Positions 8,653 to 18,477 of a DNA stretch of 64,000 bases are shown here, piece by piece; position 1 is the first letter of the stretch; the number at the start of each line of letters is the position of its first letter. Position numbers and translations under genes: made by a program. The notes under the pieces are model-generated. The model was given only the letters and a program-made list of their open reading frames with translations, searched no databases and was not told where the DNA came from. Location of the stretch: NCBI RefSeq assembly GCF_009833095.1, contig NZ_QRCB01000053.1:1-64000 (forward strand). Direction: 5' to 3'. The DNA comes from Nitrosomonas sp. JL21. GTDB lineage: Bacteria; Pseudomonadota; Gammaproteobacteria; Burkholderiales; Nitrosomonadaceae.

Positions 8653-9231
8653 TTACCTGTTATACTCGAATACCTTGACAACTTTCTTTACGCCCGAGGT
8701 TGAACTGGCGATCTGAGCGGCATTTTCACCTTCTTGATGTGACACGACACCGAGTAAATAGACGACTTCATTTTCTGTGACAATCTTGACGTGATTGATT
8801 TGAAATTTGCGTTCTGCAAGGAAGCGAGCCTTGACCTTTGATGTGATCAAAGTATCGTTGCTGCGGGAAGCCAGGGTGGTGGGAAGTCCAACTGCAATTT
8901 CATTGAAAATTTTACGCACGTTATCCACTCCCATGATCAATCGTTCGATATCGATCTTGATGGATTCAGTAGGTACTTCGCCAGTAAGCAGCACGATACG
9001 ATTATAACTGGTGACATTGATATGCACTTTATCACCAAATTGCTGATGAATGCGTCGAGTGCTTTTTAATTCAATACCTTCATCTTCAATGAACATACCG
9101 CTGGTTCTTCGATCTTCTGAAACATAAGCGCCGGTTCCTGCGGCGGTGCCAACCGCGAACATAGGTACGCAACCAGAGAGAAGTGATGACAGCAATAACA
9201 TTGACAGCCAGTATTGATTTAAAACCTTCAT
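8653..9231 (-). CDS. BON-domain outer-membrane lipoprotein (DolP/YraP-like)
   Basis: The 192-residue product has a lipoprotein signal with lipobox LLSGC (Cys about residue 21) and two BON domains (about 45-115 and 125-190), seen from the GEVPTESIKIDIERLI and GVVSHQEGENAAQIA stretches. DolP proteins sit on the inner face of the outer membrane and help keep envelope integrity. A GTG at 9240 is in frame, but GGAG is spaced eight bases from the ATG at 9231, which is preferred. It lies 12 bases upstream of the FAD-linked oxidase gene and may share its transcript. Confidence 0.85.
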   Translation of the reverse strand: MKVLNQYWLSMLLLSSLLSGCVPMFAVGTAAGTGAYVSEDRRTSGMFIEDEGIELKSTRRIHQQFGDKVHINVTSYNRIVLLTGEVPTESIKIDIERLIMGVDNVRKIFNEIAVGLPTTLASRSNDTLITSKVKARFLAERKFQINHVKIVTENEVVYLLGVVSHQEGENAAQIASSTSGVKKVVKVFEYNR

Positions 9232-9341
9232 TTTACTCACTCCACAGAATTCAAAATTTGATGCCCGATAATACAGTAAAATAACTGCCTAACGTAAATT
9301 CGATCAATTAAAATCCTTTAGAACCGAATGACATACTAGCC

Positions 9342-10789
<1,448 letters not shown>

Positions 10790-10804
10790 TGGCTCGGTGA
10801 TTGA

Positions 10805-11530
10805 TCAGCGTTTGCTCAAAGCGGTGAGTATGCCGCGCAATATTTGTACTTCTTCTTTTTCCAGTCGGGCTCGCGCAAATAATCTGCGCACCCGCTGCAT
10901 CAGCCGTTTGGGGCGCTGTGGATTCAGAAAACCGCTGGTAATCATCAATTCCTCAAGATGCGCATAGAAGGATTCCAGCTCGTTGAAACTGGCTGGCGGA
11001 TATGTCGCTACATCAGGTACAGGCTCTGATTGCTCGATGAATGCCATATGCAGTTCATACGCCATCACCTGTACCGCACTGGCCAGATTCAATGACGGGT
11101 ACTGGGGATTGGCAGGGATATGGATGATGATCTGGCATTTGCTGACCTCCGCAGTCGTCAATCCGGTATTTTCTCTTCCAAATAGCAAGGCTACGGGTTG
11201 TTTTGCATAGCGCAATAACTCGCGAGCGCCTGTTCGTGCATCGAACACATCATGCGATAGCTCGCGTGGCCGTGCTGTTATCGCAGCAACCAACACGGTT
11301 TGATCGAGTGCTTGATCCATATCTGTGCAAACCTGCGCCTGCTGCAAAATATCCGTCGCATGAGCGGCGCGCGCTTCGGCTTCTGCATGAGGGAAGAATT
11401 TAGGTTCGATCAGATACAATGAATGCAATCCCATCGTTTTCATCGCCCGTGCTGCCGCGCCAATATTGCCGGGGTGACTGGTGTGGCTGAGTACGATGCG
11501 GATAAGGTCGAGGGGGCAGTAGTTCATCAT
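10805..11530 (-). CDS. trmJ: tRNA (cytidine/uridine-2'-O-)-methyltransferase
   Basis: SPOUT-family enzyme that 2'-O-methylates position 32 of several tRNAs. The 241-residue product has the N-terminal SPOUT motifs LSHTSHPGNIGAAARAMKTMG, LFGRENTGLTTAEV and LNLASAVQVMAYEL, which form the trefoil knot that binds S-adenosylmethionine, and a helical C-terminal tail (RLMQRVRRLFARARLEKEEVQILRGI) typical of TrmJ. A TTG at 11536 is in frame; the ATG at 11530, or the next at 11527, is more likely. It converges with argB, 15 bases apart. Confidence 0.93.
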   Translation of the reverse strand: MMNYCPLDLIRIVLSHTSHPGNIGAAARAMKTMGLHSLYLIEPKFFPHAEAEARAAHATDILQQAQVCTDMDQALDQTVLVAAITARPRELSHDVFDARTGARELLRYAKQPVALLFGRENTGLTTAEVSKCQIIIHIPANPQYPSLNLASAVQVMAYELHMAFIEQSEPVPDVATYPPASFNELESFYAHLEELMITSGFLNPQRPKRLMQRVRRLFARARLEKEEVQILRGILTALSKR

Positions 11531-11656
11531 GAGCAAAGGTTAGAACCGAAAAGGATTGATTCTATCAAAGCAAAGAATGCACTACATAGCTCAGGAAGAC
11601 AGCCTAATATTTTTAGATATTCTGATTTAAGAAATAATTGATAGGGAGTTTGTTAA

Positions 11657-12223
11657 TTGGCAAAACCTTCAACAGCAAAATCGCTACGATCTATTTATCA
11701 ACTGAAAATTATCTTGAATGATATCCGTCCGCCGATATGGCGCAGGTTTTTGATCGCCAGCACTGAGAGCTTAACGGATTTGCATCTCGTCATACAGATC
11801 GTGATGGGCTGGACTGATTCGCATCTGCATGAATTTATCAAGGGTAGAGAACGGTATGGTGTGCCGGATGAAGATTTTCCTACGGATGTTCTTGATGAAT
11901 CTGAATTCCGCATCGATCAGATTTTGAAACAGGAAAAGGAGAAACTGCGGTATACCTACGACTTTGGCGATAGTTGGGATCATGACATCGTTTTGGAAAA
12001 GATCCTGCCGTTTGAAACGCAAACCCGATTGCCCGTTTGTCTCAAAGGAAGCCGTGCCTGTCCGCCGGAAGACATTGGTGGACTGCCAGGATATGAAATG
12101 TTTCTCGAAGCGATCGCCGATCCCAATCACCCTGAACATGATGAGATGCTTGAATGGTTCGGAGAACCATTCGATCCTGAGCATTTCGATGTTATAAAAG
12201 TGAATGACCTATTACAAACATGA
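11657..12223 (+). CDS. Plasmid pRiA4b ORF-3 family protein
   Basis: The 188-residue product matches the pRiA4b ORF-3 family throughout: YQLKIILNDIRPPIWRR at the start, LTDLHLVIQIVMGWTDSHLHEF, YTYDFGDSWDHDIVLEKI, and the Cys-containing end CLKGSRACPPEDIGGLPGYEMFLEAI. The family is widespread on plasmids and chromosomes and has no firmly known function. The start is a TTG at 11657 eight bases after AGGGAG; no ATG is in frame nearby. It stands alone between trmJ (divergent) and the regulator gene (convergent). No mobile element borders it, so acquisition by transfer is only a possibility. Confidence 0.88.
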   Translation: MAKPSTAKSLRSIYQLKIILNDIRPPIWRRFLIASTESLTDLHLVIQIVMGWTDSHLHEFIKGRERYGVPDEDFPTDVLDESEFRIDQILKQEKEKLRYTYDFGDSWDHDIVLEKILPFETQTRLPVCLKGSRACPPEDIGGLPGYEMFLEAIADPNHPEHDEMLEWFGEPFDPEHFDVIKVNDLLQT

Positions 12224-12393
12224 TCAATCTTCAGGGTTAATTCGCGATTTGAATAATTGCCTATTGGGCAGAGAATTCTGCGGGATGTGTTACTAAAGCA
12301 TGCCTCGTTCCGTGAAAAAGTTTCTTGAGGAGAATAACGGATAGGATTAATGAATCGGCTTTAGCCAAGTATTTTCAGCAACAATGAGCGATA

Positions 12394-13137
12394 TTAAGTC
12401 AATGCAGGGTGCTTAGCTTGTTGCAAGCGATAGCCATAGCCATAGATGGTCGTGATATCCCAATCATTCTGAGAAGATAGATTGAGTTTATTGCGAATGC
12501 GGCTGATATGCGTGTCAATCGTGCGCGTATCGATTTCTGCTGCCAACCCCCATATTTTTTCCAGTAAGTGAACTCGCGACAGGAGTTTGTTCGGATTCTG
12601 AAAGAGATAACAAGCAAGCAAGAATTCTTTTTGGGTAAGGTCGGTGCGTTTTCCTGCTACCGTGATTTCTTGATTTTCTTGGTCAATTTCATAGGGACCA
12701 AATTGAAGATGGGCTGGGGTTTGTTTTTCTCGGTTGCGTCGTGCCAGAGATTCGATTCGGGCGAGCAACTCGAAATATCGAGGTGATTTTACAAAGTAAT
12801 CATCAGCTCCCATGTGCAGTGCGGTGACCACGTCCGATTCGTTATTGCGCGACGTAACACATATGATTGGAATGGTCGAGTGGAGCGTTTTACGTACTCC
12901 GTTGAGCACTTCTTCGGCGGTGCCGTCGGGTAGCATCCAATCGATAATGAGAAGATCAAATTTCTCCTGTTTAAGGGCTTCCATGAACGAAGAAATCGTT
13001 CCGAAGAATTCGTATTGATGCCGGGTCGGAGAAAAGAGAAGCTCGTAGATGGATATCTGGGTCACTTCGTCTTCGAGTATTCCTAAACGCATAGGTCGCC
13101 AAAGTTTAAATGTCTGAGTTGGGTGAGTCAGCGGCAT
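12394..13137 (-). CDS. OmpR-family response regulator (orphan)
   Basis: The product (247 residues from 13137, or 232 from the internal ATG at 13092 that begins MRLGILEDEV) has a receiver domain with the phosphoacceptor Asp in LLIIDWMLPDG, the Thr/Ser switch near IICVTSRN and the Lys in YFVKSPRYFE, then a winged-helix DNA-binding domain (DLTQKEFLLACYLFQNPNKLLSR to HISRIRNKL). No histidine kinase gene is next to it, so its partner is unknown. It lies 27 bases downstream of mnmE on the same strand and may be co-transcribed with it. Between it and the preceding convergent gene are 170 bases without a clear terminator. Confidence 0.88.
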   Translation of the reverse strand: MPLTHPTQTFKLWRPMRLGILEDEVTQISIYELLFSPTRHQYEFFGTISSFMEALKQEKFDLLIIDWMLPDGTAEEVLNGVRKTLHSTIPIICVTSRNNESDVVTALHMGADDYFVKSPRYFELLARIESLARRNREKQTPAHLQFGPYEIDQENQEITVAGKRTDLTQKEFLLACYLFQNPNKLLSRVHLLEKIWGLAAEIDTRTIDTHISRIRNKLNLSSQNDWDITTIYGYGYRLQQAKHPALT

Positions 13138-13164
13138 TTTCTTGATGGGGCTTTAGGGAAATTG

Positions 13165-14526
13165 CTATTTCCCGATACAAAAATGGGAAAAAATTTCCCC
13201 GAGTAGATCGTCTGCAGTAAATTGGCCTGTGATTGAAGATAATGCATTTTGCGCGAGCCTCAGTTCTTCAGCCAATAATTCTAAGGGGAGGTCATTTTTA
13301 GTGAAGCTTTGTGCATTGTCGATATGTGTTTTAGCAAGTGTAAGTGCCGTTAGATGGCGTTGCCTGGCCGTGAAGATGCCTTCACCGGCGTGATGGAATT
13401 GCCACCCAGCGGTTTCTAAAATGATCTGGCGGAGTAGTTCGATGCCTTCGCCAGTCTTGGCGGAAATATAAATGCAGATACGGTTTCTTTCTCGCTCAAT
13501 TCTGGGCGATTCATTGGAAAGGTCGATTTTATTGTAGACAACGATGTAGGGCTTGTCAGCGGGAATGTGACGAAGGGCTGGGTCGTTTTGATCTGGTGGA
13601 GAGAGAGGGTGTGTTGCGTCGACCAATCCAAGGATCATGTGCGCATTGTTCATGACCACATGTGTGCGTTCGATGCCTTTTTGCTCCACGATATCGGTGG
13701 TTTCTCGAAGTCCGGCCGTGTCTATGACATGGACCGGCACGCCTTCAAGGGTGATGGTGCGCAAAATGGTATCCCGGGTAGTCCCGGGAACATCGGTGAC
13801 GATGGCCACCTCGTCTTCGACCAATTGATTCAGCAATGTCGATTTGCCTACGTTCGGTGCGCCTACCAGCGCAATTTTGATACCTTCCTGCAATAGATTT
13901 CCTTGCCGGGCTGACCGGAAAATCTGCTCAAGCTGTGCATGGATGTCATCCAGCTTGGTTCGGATATAAAGCAGGTGGGTGCCTTCAATTTCTTCCTCCG
14001 GGAAATCGAGAGTGGCTTCGATCAGCATGCGGAGCGTGATCAAAGAATTAACGACTTCATCAATTCTTGCTGAGAACCGGCCTTGCAGGGAATTGACTGC
14101 ACAGCGGGCTGCCTCGCATGTACTGGCCTCAATGATGTCCGCTACGCTTTCGGCCTGAACCAGATCAATTTTGTTATTCAAATAAGCACGCAATGTAAAT
14201 TCACCGGGCTGTGCCAAACGAGCACCGGCAGAAAGACATTCGGTGAGCAGCAGATTCATGACTGCCGTGCCGCCGTGACCCTGTAATTCGAGCACATCTT
14301 CGCCAGTATACGAATGAGGAGCCGGATAATATACTGCGATCCCTTGATCGATCACTTGCTTTTCATTATCCAGGAATTGGCTTAACTGGGCGTAACGCGG
14401 CTTAGGAAGGTTACCTAGGATTTTCTCGGCAAGTTTTGCCAGGTTCTTGCCGGAAATGCGTATGATGCCTATACCTCCGCGTCCTGGCGGAGTAGCAATG
14501 GCTGCAATGATATCAGCGCTCATCAT
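13165..14526 (-). CDS. mnmE: tRNA modification GTPase MnmE
   Basis: With MnmG, this GTPase makes the 5-carboxymethylaminomethyl group on the wobble uridine of tRNAs. The product (453 residues) has the N-terminal tetrahydrofolate-binding domain (IAAIATPPGRGGIGIIRISG), a helical domain, and the inserted G domain with GAPNVGKSTLLNQL (G1), TTRDT (G2), DTAGLRETTD (G3) and NKID (G4). It ends in the catalytic CIGK. The frame runs to a GTG at 14541; the paired ATGs at 14526/14523 fit the family start better. It is downstream of yidC, as in many proteobacteria. Confidence 0.96.
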   Translation of the reverse strand: MMSADIIAAIATPPGRGGIGIIRISGKNLAKLAEKILGNLPKPRYAQLSQFLDNEKQVIDQGIAVYYPAPHSYTGEDVLELQGHGGTAVMNLLLTECLSAGARLAQPGEFTLRAYLNNKIDLVQAESVADIIEASTCEAARCAVNSLQGRFSARIDEVVNSLITLRMLIEATLDFPEEEIEGTHLLYIRTKLDDIHAQLEQIFRSARQGNLLQEGIKIALVGAPNVGKSTLLNQLVEDEVAIVTDVPGTTRDTILRTITLEGVPVHVIDTAGLRETTDIVEQKGIERTHVVMNNAHMILGLVDATHPLSPPDQNDPALRHIPADKPYIVVYNKIDLSNESPRIERERNRICIYISAKTGEGIELLRQIILETAGWQFHHAGEGIFTARQRHLTALTLAKTHIDNAQSFTKNDLPLELLAEELRLAQNALSSITGQFTADDLLGEIFSHFCIGK

Positions 14527-14589
14527 GAAGTTTGATGGCACATCGTAGGAGCTGGTTATTCACTGCTTAGGATAACCAGCATTCATCGT

Positions 14590-16515
14590 TTATTTCTTTC
14601 TGGATTTTTTATGAGATACATTGCCTTTTGATTTGACCGGAAGCTTGCCTTTCGCTGCAGCGCTTGGAGCATTAGCTGCCGGTTTTTGAATTTGCTCGGT
14701 ACTTGTTTCGGCAGCGAGCGCTACTTCTTCCTTCACCAGGTCGTTAGCAGAAATGGAGAGTTGAGGTTCCTCTGCAGGTGCTTGGGGCTTGGTTTTTCTA
14801 TTGGTTTTGTTATTCCCTTTGACAGCAGTCTCTGTCGATTTGTTTTCATACATCCGGGTGATTTGCCATTGTTGCAGAATGGAAAGAATATTGTTGCACA
14901 GCGAATAGAGTACCAATCCGGCGGGGAAAAAGAAAAAGAATATACTGAATGCCAGTGGCATGATTTGCATGACTTTTGCCTGAATCGGATCGGCTGGCGT
15001 TGGGCTCAACTTGGATTGCACCCACATCGAAATGCCCATGATGACCGGCAACACATAATATGGGTCAGGCACCGACATATCCGTGATCCACAGGGCTAAC
15101 GGCGCATAGCGCAGCTCAACCGCTGCCATCAGCGTCCAGAATAAGGCGATGAATACCGGAATCTGAACTAGGATCGGCAGGCATCCTCCCATCGGGTTAA
15201 TTTTCTCTTCTTTGTAGAATTCCATCATCGCTTGATGCATGCGCTGACGGTCGCTGGCATATTGTTCGCGTATCCTTTGCAGTTTAGGCGTCGCTATCCG
15301 CAGCTTGGCCATCGAACGATATCCGGCTGCAGATAGCGGGAAAAATAACAGCTTGACCGTCAACGTCAGAAGAATAATGGCTACGCCCCAGTTATCTACC
15401 CATGAGTGATAGAACGAGAGTAGCCAGAATAGCGGCTTGGCCAAGACGGTTAACCATCCATAATCGACTGTGAGCTCCAATCCAGGCGCTAGCTCCGCCA
15501 GCTTGTTCTGTTCTTGAGGGCCCGCATAGAAGGGCATGGTGATATGCTTGGTTTGACCAGCTTCAATGGCGCCGACCGGTGCGATCACGCCCGCAGTATA
15601 TTGGTTGGGTGCGAGGCGTTTCGCAAAATATTCTCGCGGCGTGTTTTGCGGAGGAAGCCAAGCCGTCAGAAAATAATGTTCCAACATGGCTATCCAACCA
15701 TTGTCAGCATTGGTTGGGTACTCTGCTTTATTTTTATCCAGATCGGAAAATTTAATTTTTAGAAATTTTTCTTCTTCTGTATACATCGCGGGGCCGGTAT
15801 ACGAATGAACCATCGAGCTGGCGCCTGTCGGTTCATTGGCGTCTCTTAGCATCTGGAAATAAGAGAAAGGGATGAGAGTCGTTCCTCCCTGATTGTTAAT
15901 TTCAAATTCCACATCAATGACATAGCTGTCTCTGTGAAAGGTGAAGATTTTAGCGACCTGCACGCCATCGGTTTCTGGTGCAAGCAGTCGAATTACTACC
16001 TTATCTTGCCCAGCTTCCAATTCATAATTGCGCGTATTGGAATCTAAAGTGTAATTAGTTTTATGGCTGGGTAATCCTTCTCCGATAAGTCCAGATTGTG
16101 CGACCTGAAAACGTGCAGTTTTGTCCAATAACAGCTCATACGGTTTGCTTTCGTCTTCTCGGGAAGGGTATTCAATCAGCCCGAGTTGACGGATATCACC
16201 GCCAGCGGTATCGATCTCCGCAATCACCTTATCCGTTTTTACTGTGATCTTTTCACCAATGGCAAACAAATTGGGCGTGACTGATGGAGTAGCACCTTCT
16301 ATCCCAGCAGCGATACCGTTCGGCTCCGTGGTCGACGAAGTAAGACCGTCTCCCGGTACTGGGAGAGGATCGTGTCGTTGATTGGATGAATTCGAGTTTG
16401 CCCCGGACATAACCTGTGAGGGAGGTGGCGGGTTGATTTCTTTTTGCCATGCTTCCCACAAAAATAGGAGTGATGTGGAAAAAATGATAATGAGTACAAG
16501 TTTCTTTGTTTCCAT
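14590..16515 (-). CDS. yidC: Membrane protein insertase YidC
   Basis: Inserts and folds inner-membrane proteins, alone or with SecYEG; respiratory-complex subunits are typical clients. The 641-residue product has an N-terminal helix, a linker rich in Ser/Asn/Pro, the large periplasmic beta domain (about 70-340), and the conserved five-helix core with GWLTVLAKPLFWLLSFYHSW, KLLFFPLSAAGYRSMAKLR and GGCLPILVQIPVFIALFWTL. After about residue 556 there is an unusually long tail, Lys/Ala/Gln-rich and ending VSHKKSRKK, that could bind ribosomes. It is 63 bases upstream of mnmE. Confidence 0.96.
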   Translation of the reverse strand: METKKLVLIIIFSTSLLFLWEAWQKEINPPPPSQVMSGANSNSSNQRHDPLPVPGDGLTSSTTEPNGIAAGIEGATPSVTPNLFAIGEKITVKTDKVIAEIDTAGGDIRQLGLIEYPSREDESKPYELLLDKTARFQVAQSGLIGEGLPSHKTNYTLDSNTRNYELEAGQDKVVIRLLAPETDGVQVAKIFTFHRDSYVIDVEFEINNQGGTTLIPFSYFQMLRDANEPTGASSMVHSYTGPAMYTEEEKFLKIKFSDLDKNKAEYPTNADNGWIAMLEHYFLTAWLPPQNTPREYFAKRLAPNQYTAGVIAPVGAIEAGQTKHITMPFYAGPQEQNKLAELAPGLELTVDYGWLTVLAKPLFWLLSFYHSWVDNWGVAIILLTLTVKLLFFPLSAAGYRSMAKLRIATPKLQRIREQYASDRQRMHQAMMEFYKEEKINPMGGCLPILVQIPVFIALFWTLMAAVELRYAPLALWITDMSVPDPYYVLPVIMGISMWVQSKLSPTPADPIQAKVMQIMPLAFSIFFFFFPAGLVLYSLCNNILSILQQWQITRMYENKSTETAVKGNNKTNRKTKPQAPAEEPQLSISANDLVKEEVALAAETSTEQIQKPAANAPSAAAKGKLPVKSKGNVSHKKSRKK

Positions 16516-16708
16516 TGTTTATCTGATCAGGTTGGGTTTCTGGGTATGGCGGCGCTATTGAGAAAATCAATAACAATATAGCGATAGTATAAGTGCTGAG
16601 AATTTCTCATGTTGGGACACGGTATTGATGTGTAATCACTTTTATTCTAAAAGGTGTTGCTGGATAAATTCTTTGGAAAATTACTTATCTATTTATATTC
16701 TTTGTTAT

Positions 16709-16918
16709 TCAGGGAACTGGCTCATAACCACCCTTGCTCCAGGGATTGCATCGCAGTATGCGCCATACGGTCAACTTCGTCCCTCGTATTACACCGTATT
16801 TTTCATAGGCTTCGCGAGCGTACTGAGAGCAGGTAGGACTGAATCGGCATGAAGGAGCCAGTAAGGGGCTGATGCAATACTGATAACACCTTATCAAGAA
16901 AATTAATAGTCGTGACAT
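16709..16918 (-). CDS. yidD: Membrane protein insertion efficiency factor YidD
   Basis: A 69-residue protein with the family core [32 protein letters not shown] and a positively charged end. YidD aids YidC-dependent insertion at the inner membrane. The start overlaps the end of rnpA by 16 bases, the usual arrangement rpmH-rnpA-yidD-yidC. The 193-base gap before yidC holds no gene. Confidence 0.95.
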   Translation of the reverse strand: MSRLLIFLIRCYQYCISPLLAPSCRFSPTCSQYAREAYEKYGVIRGTKLTVWRILRCNPWSKGGYEPVP

Positions 16919-17265
16919 TGCTGTAATTCGATCATCAATGACTGAACTTCATGGATTAATCGTATTGATTCATGCTTATTGATTGTCCGTTTCAATCGTA
17001 TTACCCAATCCATATGATGATCATTGCCAGATTTCCTATGCTGGCTTTTACGAAATGTTTCGCGAAGGATACGTTTAATCCAATTGCGCTTAACCGCACG
17101 ACGTTCAATCTTTTTGGGAACAATCAAACCTATACGTGCACAGTCCAATCCATTTGGTTTTGCGTAAACCTGGATTAAATCGCCAGTTACCTGATATCTT
17201 AAAGTAATTACCGCAGAAAATTCCGCTGCTTTATGTAACCTGCAATTTCTAGGTAGCGAATGAAT
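16903..17265 (-). CDS. rnpA: Ribonuclease P protein component, apparent non-canonical start
   Basis: RnpA binds the RNase P RNA and helps mature the 5' ends of tRNAs. The conserved core [30 protein letters not shown] contains the RNR-like RNA-binding motif. The first ATG/GTG/TTG in frame is a TTG at 17148, which would cut off the conserved N-terminal third ([17 protein letters not shown] and VYAKPNG). That third is plainly coded upstream, in the same frame, back to in-frame stop codons at 17284-17289. No ATG, GTG or TTG lies in this stretch; ATT at 17265 gives 120 residues beginning [10 protein letters not shown], the normal family length. AUU initiation, or a start-codon mutation, is therefore proposed. 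Confidence 0.88.
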   Translation of the reverse strand: MHSLPRNCRLHKAAEFSAVITLRYQVTGDLIQVYAKPNGLDCARIGLIVPKKIERRAVKRNWIKRILRETFRKSQHRKSGNDHHMDWVIRLKRTINKHESIRLIHEVQSLMIELQQCHDY

Positions 17266-17314
17266 TTCAACAAACTTAAAAATAAGTTATCAATTAAGAA
17301 ATAGACGATTAGGC

Positions 17315-17449
17315 TTAAACACTTAATCGAGCTCTTCCCTTAGCGCGACGTGCCCGAATCACTGCTGCGCCACCGCGCGTTTTCATGCGAACAAGAAATC
17401 CATGCGTGCGTTTTCTTTTAGTAACTGAGGGTTGATAAGTCCTTTTCAT
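17315..17449 (-). CDS. rpmH: Large ribosomal subunit protein bL34
   Basis: The 44-residue product [19 protein letters not shown]... ends KGRARLSV and carries the full bL34 signature with [19 protein letters not shown]. It is the first gene of the minus-strand rpmH-rnpA-yidD-yidC series, 49 bases before the rnpA start. An AGAGAGAAATG context precedes the ATG. The dnaA gene that often lies upstream is not found here. Confidence 0.97.
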   Translation of the reverse strand: MKRTYQPSVTKRKRTHGFLVRMKTRGGAAVIRARRAKGRARLSV

Positions 17450-17484
17450 TTCTCTCTCTGATTCTTTAGTCAATAGAACCGCGT

Positions 17485-17513
17485 ATTACAACTTGTTAAG
17501 GCCGTGATGTCAA
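17485..17513 (-). promoter_or_regulatory. Sigma-70 promoter for rpmH
   Basis: On the minus strand TTGACA (17513-17508) is followed after exactly 17 bases by TGTAAT (17490-17485), a five-of-six match to TATAAT. It would start transcription about 30 bases before the rpmH ATG. The full -35 match and optimal spacing suit a strong ribosomal-protein promoter. Confidence 0.75.
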
Positions 17514-17988
17514 TATTATTTATCAAGATGTTCTGGCAGTAGTCGAGAGAAGTGAATGATGAGTCTTGTTTATGCATGAGTACAAATAAATTTTTCTTCA
17601 TTGAGGTCTTTTTCTCCAGGCTGATATTTACGGCTTCGCATAGATTTTTATAAATTCCAATAATATTGAGTGACTTGATGTAATTGAATTGCGCACCTAT
17701 ATATTCGGAAGTATATTCTGGTGGGTTATTTTTAGGAGATGTGTACCTTTGACCTGGTTGTTTTGTCGATTCGACTTCATGACATATTTCTCTTTTCGTT
17801 CAGAGCGTGGACAGATAGCATACTAGGGTCTCTGATTAATATCCTAATCGAGGCATTTTCCGGAGGATGCTGCCAAATCCCTTATGCAATGCTCCATATG
17901 TGCTGATGACCATGGAGCTGTCTTGACAAGCAAAGTACCAGGAACGATTTGGATTGAATTTTATGATATCAATAATTGAGGTAGAGAT
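17514..17988. other. Gene-free region between rpmH and the DUF5658 gene
   Basis: About 475 AT-rich bases between two divergent genes. No convincing ORF, tRNA or terminator is seen. Because rpmH often borders the replication origin, DnaA boxes (TTATNCACA) were looked for on both strands; none was found, so there is no support for oriC here. A TTGACA at 17923-17928 could be a -35 element for the following gene, but no good -10 lies 16-18 bases further on. Confidence 0.5.
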
Positions 17989-18471
17989 ATGCCAACTGCA
18001 TTTCAACTGTCTAATAATCGACATTACGACCGTCGTCAAAGCATGCCATTTTTCTGTGCGTTCCATATGGGAATCAAGAGGGGCAGAAGAAGAAACCAGC
18101 GACGTGAAATGGGAGGAAAACCAGTATACGTAGATTCTTATTCTGGTCGACTGGTACTCTGCACGAGTCTGATTTTATTATTGAGTGCGCTGGATGCGTT
18201 TCTAACACTGAATATTTTGGCCAATGGTGGCGAAGAGCTCAATTGGCTTATGGCGATACTTTTGGAGGACAGTGTAGAAAAGTTTGTGGGATTCAAACTT
18301 GCATTGACAGCTATGGCGCTCATTTTGCTGATCATCCATCACGATGTTCAGATCATGAAATGGTTCCGAGTAAGATATTTTAAGTATATGATTTTGAGTG
18401 GTTATAGCATATTGATTGGTTACGAAATATATTTGCTTGAATTGGCCGCGGCAGTTGATATGCTGAACTGA
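17989..18471 (+). CDS. DUF5658 family membrane protein
   Basis: The 160-residue product has a basic, Arg-rich cytoplasmic N-terminus (about residues 1-48) followed by three hydrophobic helices (about 52-75, 98-120 and 132-153). The segment SALDAFLTLNILANGGEELNWLMAILL matches the DUF5658 core, where the Asp/Asn and the EELN motif are conserved. The function is unknown. The ATG follows GAGGTAGAGAT. It converges with tolC, six bases apart, and has no obvious functional neighbour. Confidence 0.72.
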   Translation: MPTAFQLSNNRHYDRRQSMPFFCAFHMGIKRGRRRNQRREMGGKPVYVDSYSGRLVLCTSLILLLSALDAFLTLNILANGGEELNWLMAILLEDSVEKFVGFKLALTAMALILLIIHHDVQIMKWFRVRYFKYMILSGYSILIGYEIYLLELAAAVDMLN

Positions 18472-18477
18472 TATTGA

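Noticed and set aside
11657..12223. pRiA4b ORF-3 gene as evidence of an integrated plasmid or island
   Set aside because: No integrase, repeats, tRNA or other plasmid genes flank it; the family is also common on chromosomes.
17514..17988. Possible replication origin next to rpmH
   Set aside because: No DnaA-box (TTATNCACA) cluster and no dnaA or dnaN beside it.
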